From positions 5,092,501 to 5,156,500 of the forward strand of contig NZ_CP059560.1 of assembly GCF_017894385.1 (NCBI RefSeq): DNA of 64,000 nucleotides, written 5' to 3'. The position numbers and the translations under genes were made by a program. Shown in pieces: positions 27,003-34,423 of the stretch; the stretch's first letter is position 1, and each line of letters opens with the position of its first letter. Below the pieces are notes generated by a model. That model did not search any database, was not told the DNA's origin, and saw only the letters and a list, made by a program, of their open reading frames with translations. The DNA comes from Aromatoleum petrolei. GTDB taxonomy: Bacteria; Pseudomonadota; Gammaproteobacteria; Burkholderiales; Rhodocyclaceae.

Positions 27003-27036
27003 TGCCGCCCTGACAAAGACCGGGCGGCATTTTTTT
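27003..27036 (+). terminator. Rho-independent terminator of the phasin gene
   Basis: A perfect 8-base stem TGCCGCCC / GGGCGGCA with an 11-base loop is followed by a run of seven T residues. It ends 80 bases past the phasin stop. Confidence 0.9.
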
Positions 27037-27341
27037 GTCCGTGCGTGCATTCCCGAGGCTCAATGCGAGGGTGGGATGCCAAGCATGCGTAGGGCGAATC
27101 CGTCCCGAGGGTGCCGAAAGGCGAACATGAGGCACGAAGCGGGCTCGAATTTGGCGGTGAAACGGTCGAAATCGACCCCGCCGGCGCTGAGAACCGCCAT
27201 GCGCTTCGAAAAGCGCGCGCGAACGCCGCGTTCAACGTGCGTTTTTCACTGGCCGGCCAGGTGCCGTGTGCCGGCGGTCCGCACAACGGCTGTCAAAGAG
27301 ACCTCATCTTCGGCATCACGGCACGGGGGCGCCGCAAGGAC
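27037..27341. other. Intergenic region between the phasin terminator and the IHF-like gene
   Basis: About 300 bases. Overlapping open frames exist (27076-27345 and 27111-27419) but none shows a family motif, and the second runs antisense into the IHF-like gene. No gene is supported. Confidence 0.35.
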
Positions 27342-27710
27342 TTAAACGAACTCCTCGATGTCGCCCTCGGCACCGTGCGTCGCGCGATGCGTAGCCGCCG
27401 CCGTGCCGGTTCCGTCTGACGGTCGCTTGCCGGTGCCCGCCGCACCTTTGAGCTTGATACTGGGGCGAAACGCCACGACGCGACGCGCGCGGACCACGGC
27501 CGTTTCCCCGGTCTTCGGGTTACGCCCCGGGCGTGCGACTTTTTGGCGCAACTGGAAACTGCCAAAGCCAGACAGCTTGACCTCCTCTCCGCCCGCGAGC
27601 ACGGTGGCAATCTCCTCGAAAAACGCTTCGACCATTTCGTTCGCTTCGCGCTTGTTGAAACCGATGGCGTCGGCGATGCGTTGGGTGAGATCGGCCTTGG
27701 TCAGGGTCAT
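27342..27710 (-). CDS. IHF-alpha/HU-like DNA-bending protein, extra copy
   Basis: A 122-residue member of the IHF/HU family; residues 1-92 follow IHF alpha closely. [34 protein letters not shown] forms the helical body, [14 protein letters not shown] the dimer strands and [10 protein letters not shown] the DNA-inserting beta arm with its proline. The last 30 residues (from [10 protein letters not shown]) form an unusual hydrophilic tail. The normal ihfA lies next to pheT, which is not seen here, so this is probably a second copy belonging to the accessory region. It could alter the bending of DNA at recombination sites. Confidence 0.85.
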   Translation of the reverse strand: MTLTKADLTQRIADAIGFNKREANEMVEAFFEEIATVLAGGEEVKLSGFGSFQLRQKVARPGRNPKTGETAVVRARRVVAFRPSIKLKGAAGTGKRPSDGTGTAAATHRATHGAEGDIEEFV

Positions 27711-27922
27711 GGTGGGGCGGCTCGTGCCGTTTGGAAAGACGGCGAGTGCGCATCACAGTCGATGCCTGGTCATGGCCGAGTTTACGCAGCATTGTCGTCG
27801 CGGAAACAGCCGCTTTAGTGACGGCATACGGCCAATATGAGCGCGGAAGTGTGCAAGGCAGCCCGCGCACGCCCCTTGCCTGCAGACGTTACACGTCAGC
27901 GCGCCCAGAATGTGTCTTATCA

Positions 27923-27960
27923 GGGGCCCCACAGAAAACGGGAAAAATCGTAGGGCAAGG
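27923..27960 (+). mobile_element. Tn3-family 38-bp terminal inverted repeat (single copy)
   Basis: A 38-base stretch starts with GGGG and contains CAGAAAACGG followed by AAAAATCGTA. That is the order and spacing of Tn3/Tn21/Tn501-type terminal repeats, which start GGGG and end near TAAG. Here it ends GGGCAAGG. No tnpA is present nearby, so this marks the edge of a deleted or transferred Tn3-type unit. Confidence 0.6.
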
Positions 27961-27990
27961 GCTTCTCGCAAACGATGGTCTGCGAGAAGC
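27961..27990. repeat. Perfect 10-base hairpin beside the Tn3-type repeat
   Basis: GCTTCTCGCA and TGCGAGAAGC are exact inverted arms separated by 10 bases, immediately abutting the Tn3-type terminal repeat. It lies downstream of mqsA on the minus strand and could act as its terminator or be part of the transposon end. Confidence 0.5.
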
Positions 27991-28085
27991 CATGCTGAGA
28001 AGTTCAACCTGGCGCCAACGTGGCAGGAGTATTCTCGAAAACCGTTCTCGCTGGGCGAAGCGCAGAACGGCGAGTTTCGAGACAG

Positions 28086-28493
28086 TCAGGCGGTTCTGAC
28101 CTCGTTGAGCAGGTCGGGATGACGATCCAGTACCTTGAGCAGTTTCACCAGGGCCAGCGGCGGCTTGGTCTTGCCGTTCTCGTAGCGCGAGAAGGCGTTG
28201 ATACCGCCGCCAAAGATTTCGGCGGCTTCGCGCTGGTCAAGCGCGAGCTTCTTGCGCACGTTGGCGATGAAGCTGGGATCGACAATGGCCGCATTCACCT
28301 GCTTCGAGAAGGCGCGCATTTCGCGCATGACGCGATCCGATTCCGCTGCGTCCAGGACCGACTCGGCGCAGGCCGGGCAGAAGTCGCCCGTCACCGCCAC
28401 AATGGTGGTGGTTTCGCCCTTGTAGGTGTAGGGCAGGTCGCGGGTGTCGTGGATCAGTTCCGCCGCGCCGCACACAGGACATTTCATGTTCAT
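28086..28493 (-). CDS. mqsA: MqsA-type antitoxin (zinc ribbon plus XRE)
   Basis: A 135-residue antitoxin of the MqsA/YgiT family. The N-terminal zinc-binding half has CPVCGAAELIH and later FCPACAE, two CxxC pairs. The C-terminal half is an XRE helix-turn-helix (LALDQREAAEIFGGGINAFSRYENGKTKPP) that would bind the operator. The start overlaps the end of the (frame-corrected) toxin gene by ATGA, the standard MqsRA order with the toxin first. It appears intact, unlike its toxin. Confidence 0.9.
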   Translation of the reverse strand: MNMKCPVCGAAELIHDTRDLPYTYKGETTTIVAVTGDFCPACAESVLDAAESDRVMREMRAFSKQVNAAIVDPSFIANVRKKLALDQREAAEIFGGGINAFSRYENGKTKPPLALVKLLKVLDRHPDLLNEVRTA

Positions 28494-28790
28494 AGCTCCT
28501 TGAAGGACACGATCAGCACGTCATCAATGACTGTCAGCTTCAGGTACACGTCGCCCGCCCGCCCGCGTGTTTGGGCGGTACACGTCCTGCCAGAGCGTAT
28601 GATCGGCGTGGGTGGTCATGCTCTTGTAGAAGTCCGCTGGCGTGAGTGCCATCACCACGGCCAGCATGTCGGAAAACTCGAGCCCCAACTCGTTCGCGCC
28701 AGTTCGCGCCGCGTGGGTCGTGCGCACCATACCCGCCTCGACCAAAGCTTTGACCACTGCCAGCTTGCAGTGCGGGGTTCGTTTCTCCAT
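28490..28790 (-). pseudogene. mqsR: MqsR-type mRNA interferase, frameshifted at a GGGC repeat
   Basis: The first 66 or so codons encode a clear MqsR toxin (MEKRTPHCKLAVVKALVE, then LTPADFYKSMTTHADHTLWQDVYRPNTRAG). At three tandem GGGC units (plus-strand GCCC x3, 28553-28564) the frame shifts and ends early at 28524. With two units the frame would continue DVYLKLTVIDDVLIVSFKEL to the stop at 28490, giving 98 residues, the usual MqsR length. This is therefore a four-base insertion. The truncated protein loses its C-terminal strands and is probably inactive, unless slippage restores the frame. Confidence 0.85.
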
Positions 28791-28800
28791 TGGCGGATAC

Positions 28801-28815
28801 TAACCTAGTTGGTTA
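28801..28815. promoter_or_regulatory. MqsA-type operator
   Basis: TAACCTAGTTGGTTA is a near-perfect palindrome 11-25 bases upstream of the mqsR start. It resembles the AACCT-N3-AGGTT operator known for E. coli MqsA. A related half-site, GTTGGTTAG, follows at 28827. Confidence 0.6.
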
Positions 28816-29378
28816 TATTAGGCAAGTTGGTTAGCAAGGGGGTTTCGGCGGTTCCAGTTGAGCGGACGATGTTCTCCGTTTTCTGCGCCGACCCCAGTTT
28901 GCGCTTTTCGCTCGGGTGAAACTTCACTACATATCGTGCCGTTACCGGTGAAAGCTTCGGGTGGGAATCACGTGGCAGCGACGCGTGAATATGCGCGGTA
29001 ATGTCGTAAACTTCGCCAAACTTCGATGATTACCGACGAATCTGACTTCGACATCGGACTCGCAATTACCAATATGCGCACGATCACGTAGGCGCCAGCG
29101 ACGCTGGTTCTGCGCAGTTTCCGGAGACGACTTCGTAACGTCCCCCGTGTCTGACGTGCCGACTCCACCAAAGCGGCGGAGAGAACGTTGGAGGGCGGTG
29201 TAACGAGGACGGGAACGACTACACCTTCGATGCCTCTGCTTCGCACGAATCACAGCTCCATAGTGACCGGAGCGGGAGTGGGGGTGTACGTACTTCTACG
29301 CAGAACGTCACGAAACTTTGCGAATTTCTACCTGCATGCGTTCCGAATACCCTTCGGTATCGCGTACTGGTGGTCACT
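28816..29378. other. Long intergenic region, no gene supported
   Basis: About 560 bases of lower GC than the surroundings, with no open frame carrying a motif. It contains short words such as TGTCGTAAACTTCG (29007) and an A/T-rich part, and may be the remains of mobile DNA. No terminal repeats could be assigned. Confidence 0.3.
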
Positions 29379-29879
29379 ATGAAACTCCTGTCCCTGCTGC
29401 AGTCGACTATCGAGTCGCAATGGATCCGCGTCATACCGGTGAAACGGTTGATGACCGGTCTGATGTTGGCCCTCGCCGCCACAGGCGCAGAGGCGCAGGC
29501 CCCCACGTCAGGCGAGGCGACCTGGATATGCTGGTATACAAAGGGGTCGCATGTACACTGTCGCCTTGGACTCGAGGAGTCGGCAGCCCCCTCAAGCGCG
29601 GCGTCGTCCTCGACCCCCTCAGCCCAGTTTGGCACCGTACCGGAAGGCAGACGTCCACTTCCTGAACTTGTGCGCACAATCCTGTCCGATCCGGGAAAGC
29701 TTGCCGGACGGACCATCACAATTCCCCTGTTTACCGAATCTGATGATCGGGCGTTTGTGCGCGAACTCGCGGAAGCAGTAATGTGTGGTGCAAAAAAAGT
29801 GTGCAGCGTGCTGTTCGTCGATACGCCGACCGAGATCGCTTTGACCTTGGATATGCTTGAGGATCCGGCGCTCAACTGA
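29379..29879 (+). CDS. Hypothetical secreted protein
   Basis: A protein of up to 166 residues with a hydrophobic stretch followed by a signal-peptidase-like site (RLMTGLMLALAATGAEAQA). The true start may be a GTG or ATG near 29440-29451, which would place the signal peptide at the N-terminus. The mature part has two separated cysteine pairs (WICWYTKGSHVHC and MCGAKKVC), a Ser/Ala-rich linker, and a C-terminal alpha/beta-looking region. I do not recognise the family. It is isolated between the MqsRA locus and an insertion-sequence remnant. Confidence 0.5.
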   Translation: MKLLSLLQSTIESQWIRVIPVKRLMTGLMLALAATGAEAQAPTSGEATWICWYTKGSHVHCRLGLEESAAPSSAASSSTPSAQFGTVPEGRRPLPELVRTILSDPGKLAGRTITIPLFTESDDRAFVRELAEAVMCGAKKVCSVLFVDTPTEIALTLDMLEDPALN

Positions 29880-30001
29880 CGTTGAATCGCCTGCGCGGAA
29901 GCAAGGCGTGCCGGACCGACGCGAATCAGCGGCGAAGCCAAGCAGGGTCCGAAGTACCGTCCGCTAGCCCAGGCTCATCCTCAATCCTCTGGGCGCAAGC
30001 A

Positions 30002-31139
30002 TTAATCATACCACGGGCTTGTAAGCATGGAACTTGCGGAGTTTGTCGCGAGGGGTGCGAGATCGTTGGCGTTCCGGGGCGAATTTTCGGAGGTTGAGCG
30101 CGATCTCGGCGAGCACCTCGGCGACGGTGCGCGCGGCAGGACGGTGAAGGCCAGTGTGCGGTTGATGCGCCAGAGCGCATCGGGTTCGAGGTGGCGGCGG
30201 GCGGCGCACCACGCGGCCAGCGCAGCGAGGTTGTCACACAGGGCCTTGGTGCCGAAGTCCTGTCGGGCGGCGAACCAGGACAGGCCGCCGGTATGTTTGA
30301 GGCTGAGGCGGTGCTTGAGACTTTTGAACGCCTCCTCGATACGCCAGCGCTGGGCGAAGGCCTCGGCGGGAAAGCGCTCGGCATCGAAACGTGAGGTCAT
30401 CAACACGCGCACTTTGCCCTCGGGCGTGACTTGACGGATCAGGCGCACGCTCGGCGCGGTGCGCGGACATCGTAGTCGGCCGCATCGCGCGCGCCGGGCG
30501 GTGACAAGGTGATGATCGCCTTATGCTGTCCGGAACGCATGAAGCGGCGCACCACCCCTCGCACGCTCACCTGACGCTGTTCGACCCCAAGCGCCGCGTG
30601 CGCTACTTGAAGGAGGCCGTGCCCTTCGGCCTGTTCCTGCCCGATCGCGAACTCGTCGAGCGCTTCACCCTCGACGGGCCGGTGTGCGACGAACGCCAGA
30701 AGCTCGTCGAGCACCTTGATGCGATGGCCAGCGACGATCTGGTGCTGCTCGATCGCGGCTATCCGAGCGCGTGGCTGGTGCCGATGATCATCGACCGCGA
30801 CATCCTGTTCTGCATGCGTTGCGACGTCGAGGAGGCGTCGGCGGCGACCACGCGCAGGCCGCACCTGCGGGCGAAGCCGATCTCTTCGCCGGCGAGTGCG
30901 AGCAGCGCGTGATTGACGCGCTCGAAGACATCGGCACGAATCTGGTGGCGCGCCTTCGAGAAGGCTTGCGCGGTGACCACGCTCAGCAACCGGGTGCGCT
31001 TTTCGAGCAGGGCGAAGAAGCCGTCGAGCTCCGCCTGCACGGCACTGCGCACGCCGCAGAGCAGGAACGCGAGCATGGTGGCGAAGGGCAGGGCGCGGCA
31101 GCGGGTGAAGAACTGAGGCGCGCATCGGTTGGCCTCCAA
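30002..31139 (-). mobile_element. Decayed IS4-family transposase with an inverted middle segment
   Basis: Parts of an IS4-type DDE transposase are recognisable but scrambled. The N-terminal part (31139 to about 30828, minus strand) ends in GLRVVAADAS with the first catalytic Asp. The middle part, with LLDRGYPSAWL carrying the second Asp, reads on the plus strand (about 30565-30825). The C-terminal part returns to the minus strand (MRSGQHKAIITL, then RWRIEEAFKSLKHRLSL with the catalytic Glu). At least two further frameshifts occur, near 30445 and 30130. The element cannot encode an active enzyme. Confidence 0.85.
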
Positions 31140-31313
31140 GAAACGCCGCAGAATTCGGGAGGTTGGTCGGCAGGTTTACGGTTTGGGCATATTTAGAGCG
31201 GCATGGAAAAGCCTAAATAGAACAATGAAATACGTGGGTACTATCGCATCTGAATCTGGGGTCGTGAAGCTGCGGCTGAACGCTATGACAAAACCCTAAG
31301 CAGAGAGGGTTGG

Positions 31314-31454
31314 GTCGGCAAGGGGACCGGACTCGGCCTTTCGTTGTCCTACGGAATCGCAAACCGACACCATGGATGCATCGTGGTCAGGAGCTAGCTC
31401 GGAAAAGGGTCGGTGTCCCGAGTGGTCCTGCCTCGCAATCTGTCGCCCAAGGCC
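31314..31454 (+). pseudogene. C-terminal remnant of a histidine kinase
   Basis: In frame from 31314 the sequence reads [20 protein letters not shown], the G2 box of a HATPase domain. A TAG stop follows at about 31395, and then RVVLPRNLSP continues. It closely matches the end of the complete kinase at 40307-41983 ([20 protein letters not shown] and RVVLPR). Everything upstream is replaced by the IS4-type remnant. The kinase would have been the direct neighbour, and likely the partner, of the FixJ-like regulator that follows. Confidence 0.8.
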
Positions 31455-31506
31455 GTGGCGTCGAAGCGAGACCGGCTGCCGCGTGATCCGAAAAATTTCG
31501 GAGTTC

Positions 31507-31526
31507 CATACGTAGATCTACCTGTG
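31507..31526. promoter_or_regulatory. TCTACG-type motif, copy A, upstream of the first FixJ-like regulator
   Basis: CATACGTAGATCTACCTGTG lies 58-77 bases upstream of the regulator start and shares TACG-x-AGATCTACCT with copy D at 62061-62080 (14 of 15 positions). It contains the perfect palindrome GTAGATCTAC. Confidence 0.55.
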
Positions 31527-31583
31527 CAACACTGCGGCAAACGTGGCGTCAGAGATGGCCGAGGTATGCACAGGGATAATTGG

Positions 31584-32201
31584 ATGATCAGCGAACAGTC
31601 GGTATTCATCGTCGATGACGATGAGTCGTTCCGGAATGCGGCCCAGCGGGTCTTCCGCTCCGCGGGTTTTCGCGTCGAGGCCTTCGAGAGCGCCACGGCT
31701 TTTCTGTCCGGTTACCGACCGTGCGACGAAGCGTGCCTCATTCTCGATCTGCGAATGCCGGAAGTTGGCGGCCTCGAACTGCTCGAACGCCTGCGACAAG
31801 AGCAGGTCGACCTCCCGGTCATCATCTACACCGGCAACGCGGACGTGCCGGTCACGGTGCGCGCGATGCAGGCGGGGGCGTTCGCGGTGGTCGAGAAGCC
31901 ATTCAGCGACGAACTGCTGATCGCACGGGTGCGGGAGGCGATCACCAGCAGCCGCACACGGCGCGCCCGTAATGCGACGATCGCCGCGGCGCGGGCCAAA
32001 CTCGGGGGCCTGACCGAACGTGAGCGGGAGATCGCCCAGTGTCTTGCCGACGGGCTCTCGGCGCCGCAGATCGGAGCCCGGCTGGGAATCAGTGCGCGGA
32101 CGGTCGAGGCTCATCGCGCCAACCTTTTCCGCAAGCTGGAAATCTCCGCGTCCGCCGCGCTTGCCCAGTTGGTGCTTTGGGCCGCCTTGGGTGACGAATA
32201 A
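31584..32201 (+). CDS. FixJ-family response regulator (REC - LuxR HTH), copy 1
   Basis: A 205-residue response regulator. The start at 31584 (MISEQSVFIVDDDESF) has AGGGA upstream; the open frame extends back through the kinase remnant to 31413. The receiver domain has the acidic pocket VDDDE and the phospho-acceptor Asp in LILDLRMPEVGG, followed by YTGNADVPVTVRAMQAGAFAVVEKPF. The C-terminal LuxR-type helix-turn-helix reads LTEREREIAQCLADGLSAPQIGARLGISARTVEAHRANLFRKLEI. It is about 70% similar by eye to the copies at 37487 and 61337. Its cognate kinase appears destroyed. It lies just upstream of the surface locus. Confidence 0.92.
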   Translation: MISEQSVFIVDDDESFRNAAQRVFRSAGFRVEAFESATAFLSGYRPCDEACLILDLRMPEVGGLELLERLRQEQVDLPVIIYTGNADVPVTVRAMQAGAFAVVEKPFSDELLIARVREAITSSRTRRARNATIAAARAKLGGLTEREREIAQCLADGLSAPQIGARLGISARTVEAHRANLFRKLEISASAALAQLVLWAALGDE

Positions 32202-32313
32202 TCGCTCCCCCTGCGACACGTAGCCGTCGCGCCGCTTTGCCCCGCATTATCCGTCCGGGATTGCCATTGCGTGCATCCGGGAGCGGTCCGCTGCCGCCGT
32301 GGAACTAAGTGTT

Positions 32314-32331
32314 TCTACGCGTACCCGTAGA
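32314..32331. promoter_or_regulatory. TCTACG-type inverted repeat, copy B, upstream of the surface locus
   Basis: TCTACG-N6-CGTAGA is a perfect 6-base inverted repeat, a shorter-spaced relative of copies A, C and D. It lies about 200 bases upstream of the pilin-like start. Confidence 0.5.
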
Positions 32332-32396
32332 TGGTGCTGCGAATATCCATCGCATTCCTCTGCTGATAATCTTTAGTCGTGACGCTCCAAGACTAA

Positions 32397-32420
32397 TTGC
32401 ATATGCAAATTGCCGGCAAT
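32397..32420. promoter_or_regulatory. Two adjacent perfect palindromes
   Basis: TTGCATATGCAA (32397-32408) and ATTGCCGGCAAT (32409-32420) are both perfect 12-base palindromes lying edge to edge, sharing TTGC/GCAA ends. They sit about 115 bases before the pilin-like start and look like a paired operator. Confidence 0.5.
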
Positions 32421-32533
32421 AAGATGTCAAAGGCAATTCATGGTCTAGGCGCCGACAGGGTTTCCGCATCCGGAGACCGGATTCAAGGCATCAAGCCCCA
32501 CGACCATCAATCGCGTTCACGCGGAGGAACATC

Positions 32534-33037
32534 ATGAATACGAACAGGATTCAAGGCGCACGCAAACTCGCTCTCGCCCTCGCCATGACCGGCCTTGCCG
32601 GGGCCGCCTTCGCCGCGAATACGGCAACGCAAACCGTGACCTACGAGGTGACGGCAATCAACGAACTGTCGGTGTCGGGGAACCCCGGCGCGCTGACGAT
32701 CAGCTCGGCGACCGCGGGATCGGCGCCGACCGCGGTCAGCGACGCGACAACGACCTACGCGATCACTACGAACCAAAGCACACGAAAGATCACCGCCGCG
32801 ATCGATACCGCGATGCCGAGCGGTGTGACCCTGAAGGCCAATCTGGCGGCGCCGACCGGGGCCACTTCCGCGGGGGCCGTGACCCTGGGGGCCGTAGCGG
32901 TTGACGCAGTAACGGGCATCTCCACTCTGAATGAAAGTGGAAAGACGATCACCTATTCGCTTGAGGCGACCACAGCGGCGGGGGTGGTCACGTCGGCCAG
33001 CAAGACCGTGACCTTCACCATCGCGGCGGGTATCTGA
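32534..33037 (+). CDS. Secreted pilin-like/structural subunit
   Basis: A 167-residue protein with a signal peptide ending LAGAAFAANT (about residue 28) and a mature part made almost wholly of Thr-, Ser-, Ala- and Val-rich beta strands (TQTVTYEVTAINELSVSG, then SASKTVTFTIAAGI). It has no cysteines. The composition suits a fibre or surface-layer subunit that folds as an Ig-like sandwich. The opening TVTYEVTAINELSVSGNP recalls beta-sandwich surface proteins. AGGAA lies 8 bases before the ATG. It heads the four-gene locus and is the likely cargo of the downstream export machinery. Confidence 0.75.
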   Translation: MNTNRIQGARKLALALAMTGLAGAAFAANTATQTVTYEVTAINELSVSGNPGALTISSATAGSAPTAVSDATTTYAITTNQSTRKITAAIDTAMPSGVTLKANLAAPTGATSAGAVTLGAVAVDAVTGISTLNESGKTITYSLEATTAAGVVTSASKTVTFTIAAGI

Positions 33038-33087
33038 CGGCGGTGCGATTGCACCGGCGGACCGGGGCCTGTCGGACGGGGCGCTTC

Positions 33088-33552
33088 ATGGATTGTCTGC
33101 GGGCGGGGGGGCTGAGCGCGCTTGTACTGCTAGCGGCGTCACCGCTTGCACAGGCCGTCGACATCGGCGTCACGGGAAGCTGGCTCGAGACGATAGACCG
33201 CAACGATCTCTCGGCGGGGGCGGGCAGCGACGTGCGCACTCCCATCGAGAGCTCATCCGTCACGCTCGACATCACGAATACCCTCGGTGCCGGCTGGACG
33301 GTCCAGCTCTCCCGTAGCGATATCAACTGGCCCGCAGGCGTCGCACTCGCCGCACGAAGAACCTCGGACGGCATCGGCGGCGGCAGCATCTCGGGGGGCG
33401 CGGCGTACGTCGCGGCGAACGGCGCGCCGCAGTTTTTTTTCACCGGAACCGGTGACCGTACCGGCATCCAGATACAGCTCAGGACCGAAGGGGTTTCCGT
33501 GCGCACGGCACCGGGCACTTACTCCACCGGCCTCATCTATTCGATTTACTGA
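33088..33552 (+). CDS. Small secreted protein of the surface locus
   Basis: A 154-residue protein with a signal peptide (CLRAGGLSALVLLAASPLAQA) and a mature beta-rich domain (VDIGVTGSWLETIDRNDLSAGAGSDV, later TYSTGLIYSIY). The start at 33088 puts the signal peptide at the N-terminus; a GTG at 33043 is also possible. No family was recognised. It lies 50 bases after the pilin-like gene and 9 bases before the chaperone gene, so it is probably a second exported subunit, for example a tip or anchor component. The closing aromatic strand is reminiscent of subunits that complement a chaperone. Confidence 0.65.
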   Translation: MDCLRAGGLSALVLLAASPLAQAVDIGVTGSWLETIDRNDLSAGAGSDVRTPIESSSVTLDITNTLGAGWTVQLSRSDINWPAGVALAARRTSDGIGGGSISGGAAYVAANGAPQFFFTGTGDRTGIQIQLRTEGVSVRTAPGTYSTGLIYSIY

Positions 33553-33561
33553 GCGGAGCAC

Positions 33562-34368
33562 ATGGCACGATTGAGCCGAACAATCCGGGCGTGGGTTGCA
33601 GTAGTGTGCCTCCTCTCCGCCGCCGCCCAGGCAGGGATCAATGTCGAAGGCACGCTATCCGAGGAAAGGATCGCACACGCCGGCGAAACGTATCGCGGCA
33701 CGCTTGTGATTCGCAATCCCGGGCCGGAGCCCGTCGAGGTCAAGCTTTACCAGACCGATTACCGCTTCGATGCCGAGGGGCGGAACGATTACGCCGAGCC
33801 GGGGAGCCTCGTGCGCTCCAACGCCCGATGGATCCGTCTGGGGCAGCCGCAGTTCCGCATCGCGCCGGGGCAGACCGTCCATGCCCCGTATGAAGTCCGG
33901 GTTCCCGAAGATGCGCGTCTGAAAGGCACCTACTGGAGCATGGTCATGGTGGAGCCGCTGTCGCGCGGAGAGTCCGTGTCGGCGCCGAAAGAGCGCGCGG
34001 TGCAGCTCGCCCAGGTCGTCCGCTTCGCCGTACAGATTGTCACTCAAATTGGACAAGGGACCGAACCCGAACTGGCCTTTGCCCGGCCGATGACTGTCGT
34101 CAAGGACGGACGCAGGCTATTTTCCGTGGATGTCGCGAACAATGGGGAGCGCTGGATCCGTTCGCGCTTCTGGCTGGAACTGTACACCTACCAAGGGCGC
34201 CCACAAGCAAAGATCGACGGGGAAAAACACCGGATCTATCCCGGCACCTCGGTGCGCGCCCGCTTCGACATCAGCGACGTTCCCCCCGGGCAATACAGGG
34301 CGCTAATCGTGGCGGACGGAGAAAAGGAAGATCTGTACGGCACCGAACTCAAAATCGAGATTCACTGA
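33562..34368 (+). CDS. Periplasmic chaperone-like Ig-domain protein
   Basis: A 268-residue periplasmic protein with a signal peptide of about 24 residues. The first domain (GTLVIRNPGPEPVEVKLYQTDYRF) and the following QTVHAPYEVRVPEDARLKGTYWSMVMVEP follow the PapD-like chaperone plan. A second Ig-like domain (about 165-268) includes LFSVDVANNGERWIRSRFWLELY. Residues typical of classical FGS/FGL chaperones are not all visible, so it is a distant relative. The gene order of subunit, subunit, chaperone, barrel mirrors chaperone/usher operons. Confidence 0.7.
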   Translation: MARLSRTIRAWVAVVCLLSAAAQAGINVEGTLSEERIAHAGETYRGTLVIRNPGPEPVEVKLYQTDYRFDAEGRNDYAEPGSLVRSNARWIRLGQPQFRIAPGQTVHAPYEVRVPEDARLKGTYWSMVMVEPLSRGESVSAPKERAVQLAQVVRFAVQIVTQIGQGTEPELAFARPMTVVKDGRRLFSVDVANNGERWIRSRFWLELYTYQGRPQAKIDGEKHRIYPGTSVRARFDISDVPPGQYRALIVADGEKEDLYGTELKIEIH

Positions 34369-34423
34369 GCGCGCGGTCTTCCGTCCGGGGGCAGGGGCGT
34401 TTCGCGCGGCATCTCACCTCTGC

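Larger units (their letters stand above)
32202..32533. other. Promoter region of the surface locus
   Basis: About 330 bases with no gene. It contains the TCTACG inverted repeat at 32314-32331 and two adjacent palindromes at 32397-32420, all upstream of the pilin-like gene, so this is where control of the locus should act. Confidence 0.5.

Noticed and set aside
27111..27419. Open frame between the phasin terminator and the IHF-like gene as a new gene
   Set aside because: No family motif or ribosome site, and it runs antisense into the IHF-like gene.
30523..30912. Independent plus-strand gene
   Set aside because: Its protein is the middle of the IS4-type transposase (LLDRGYP block), so it is an inverted fragment and not a separate gene.
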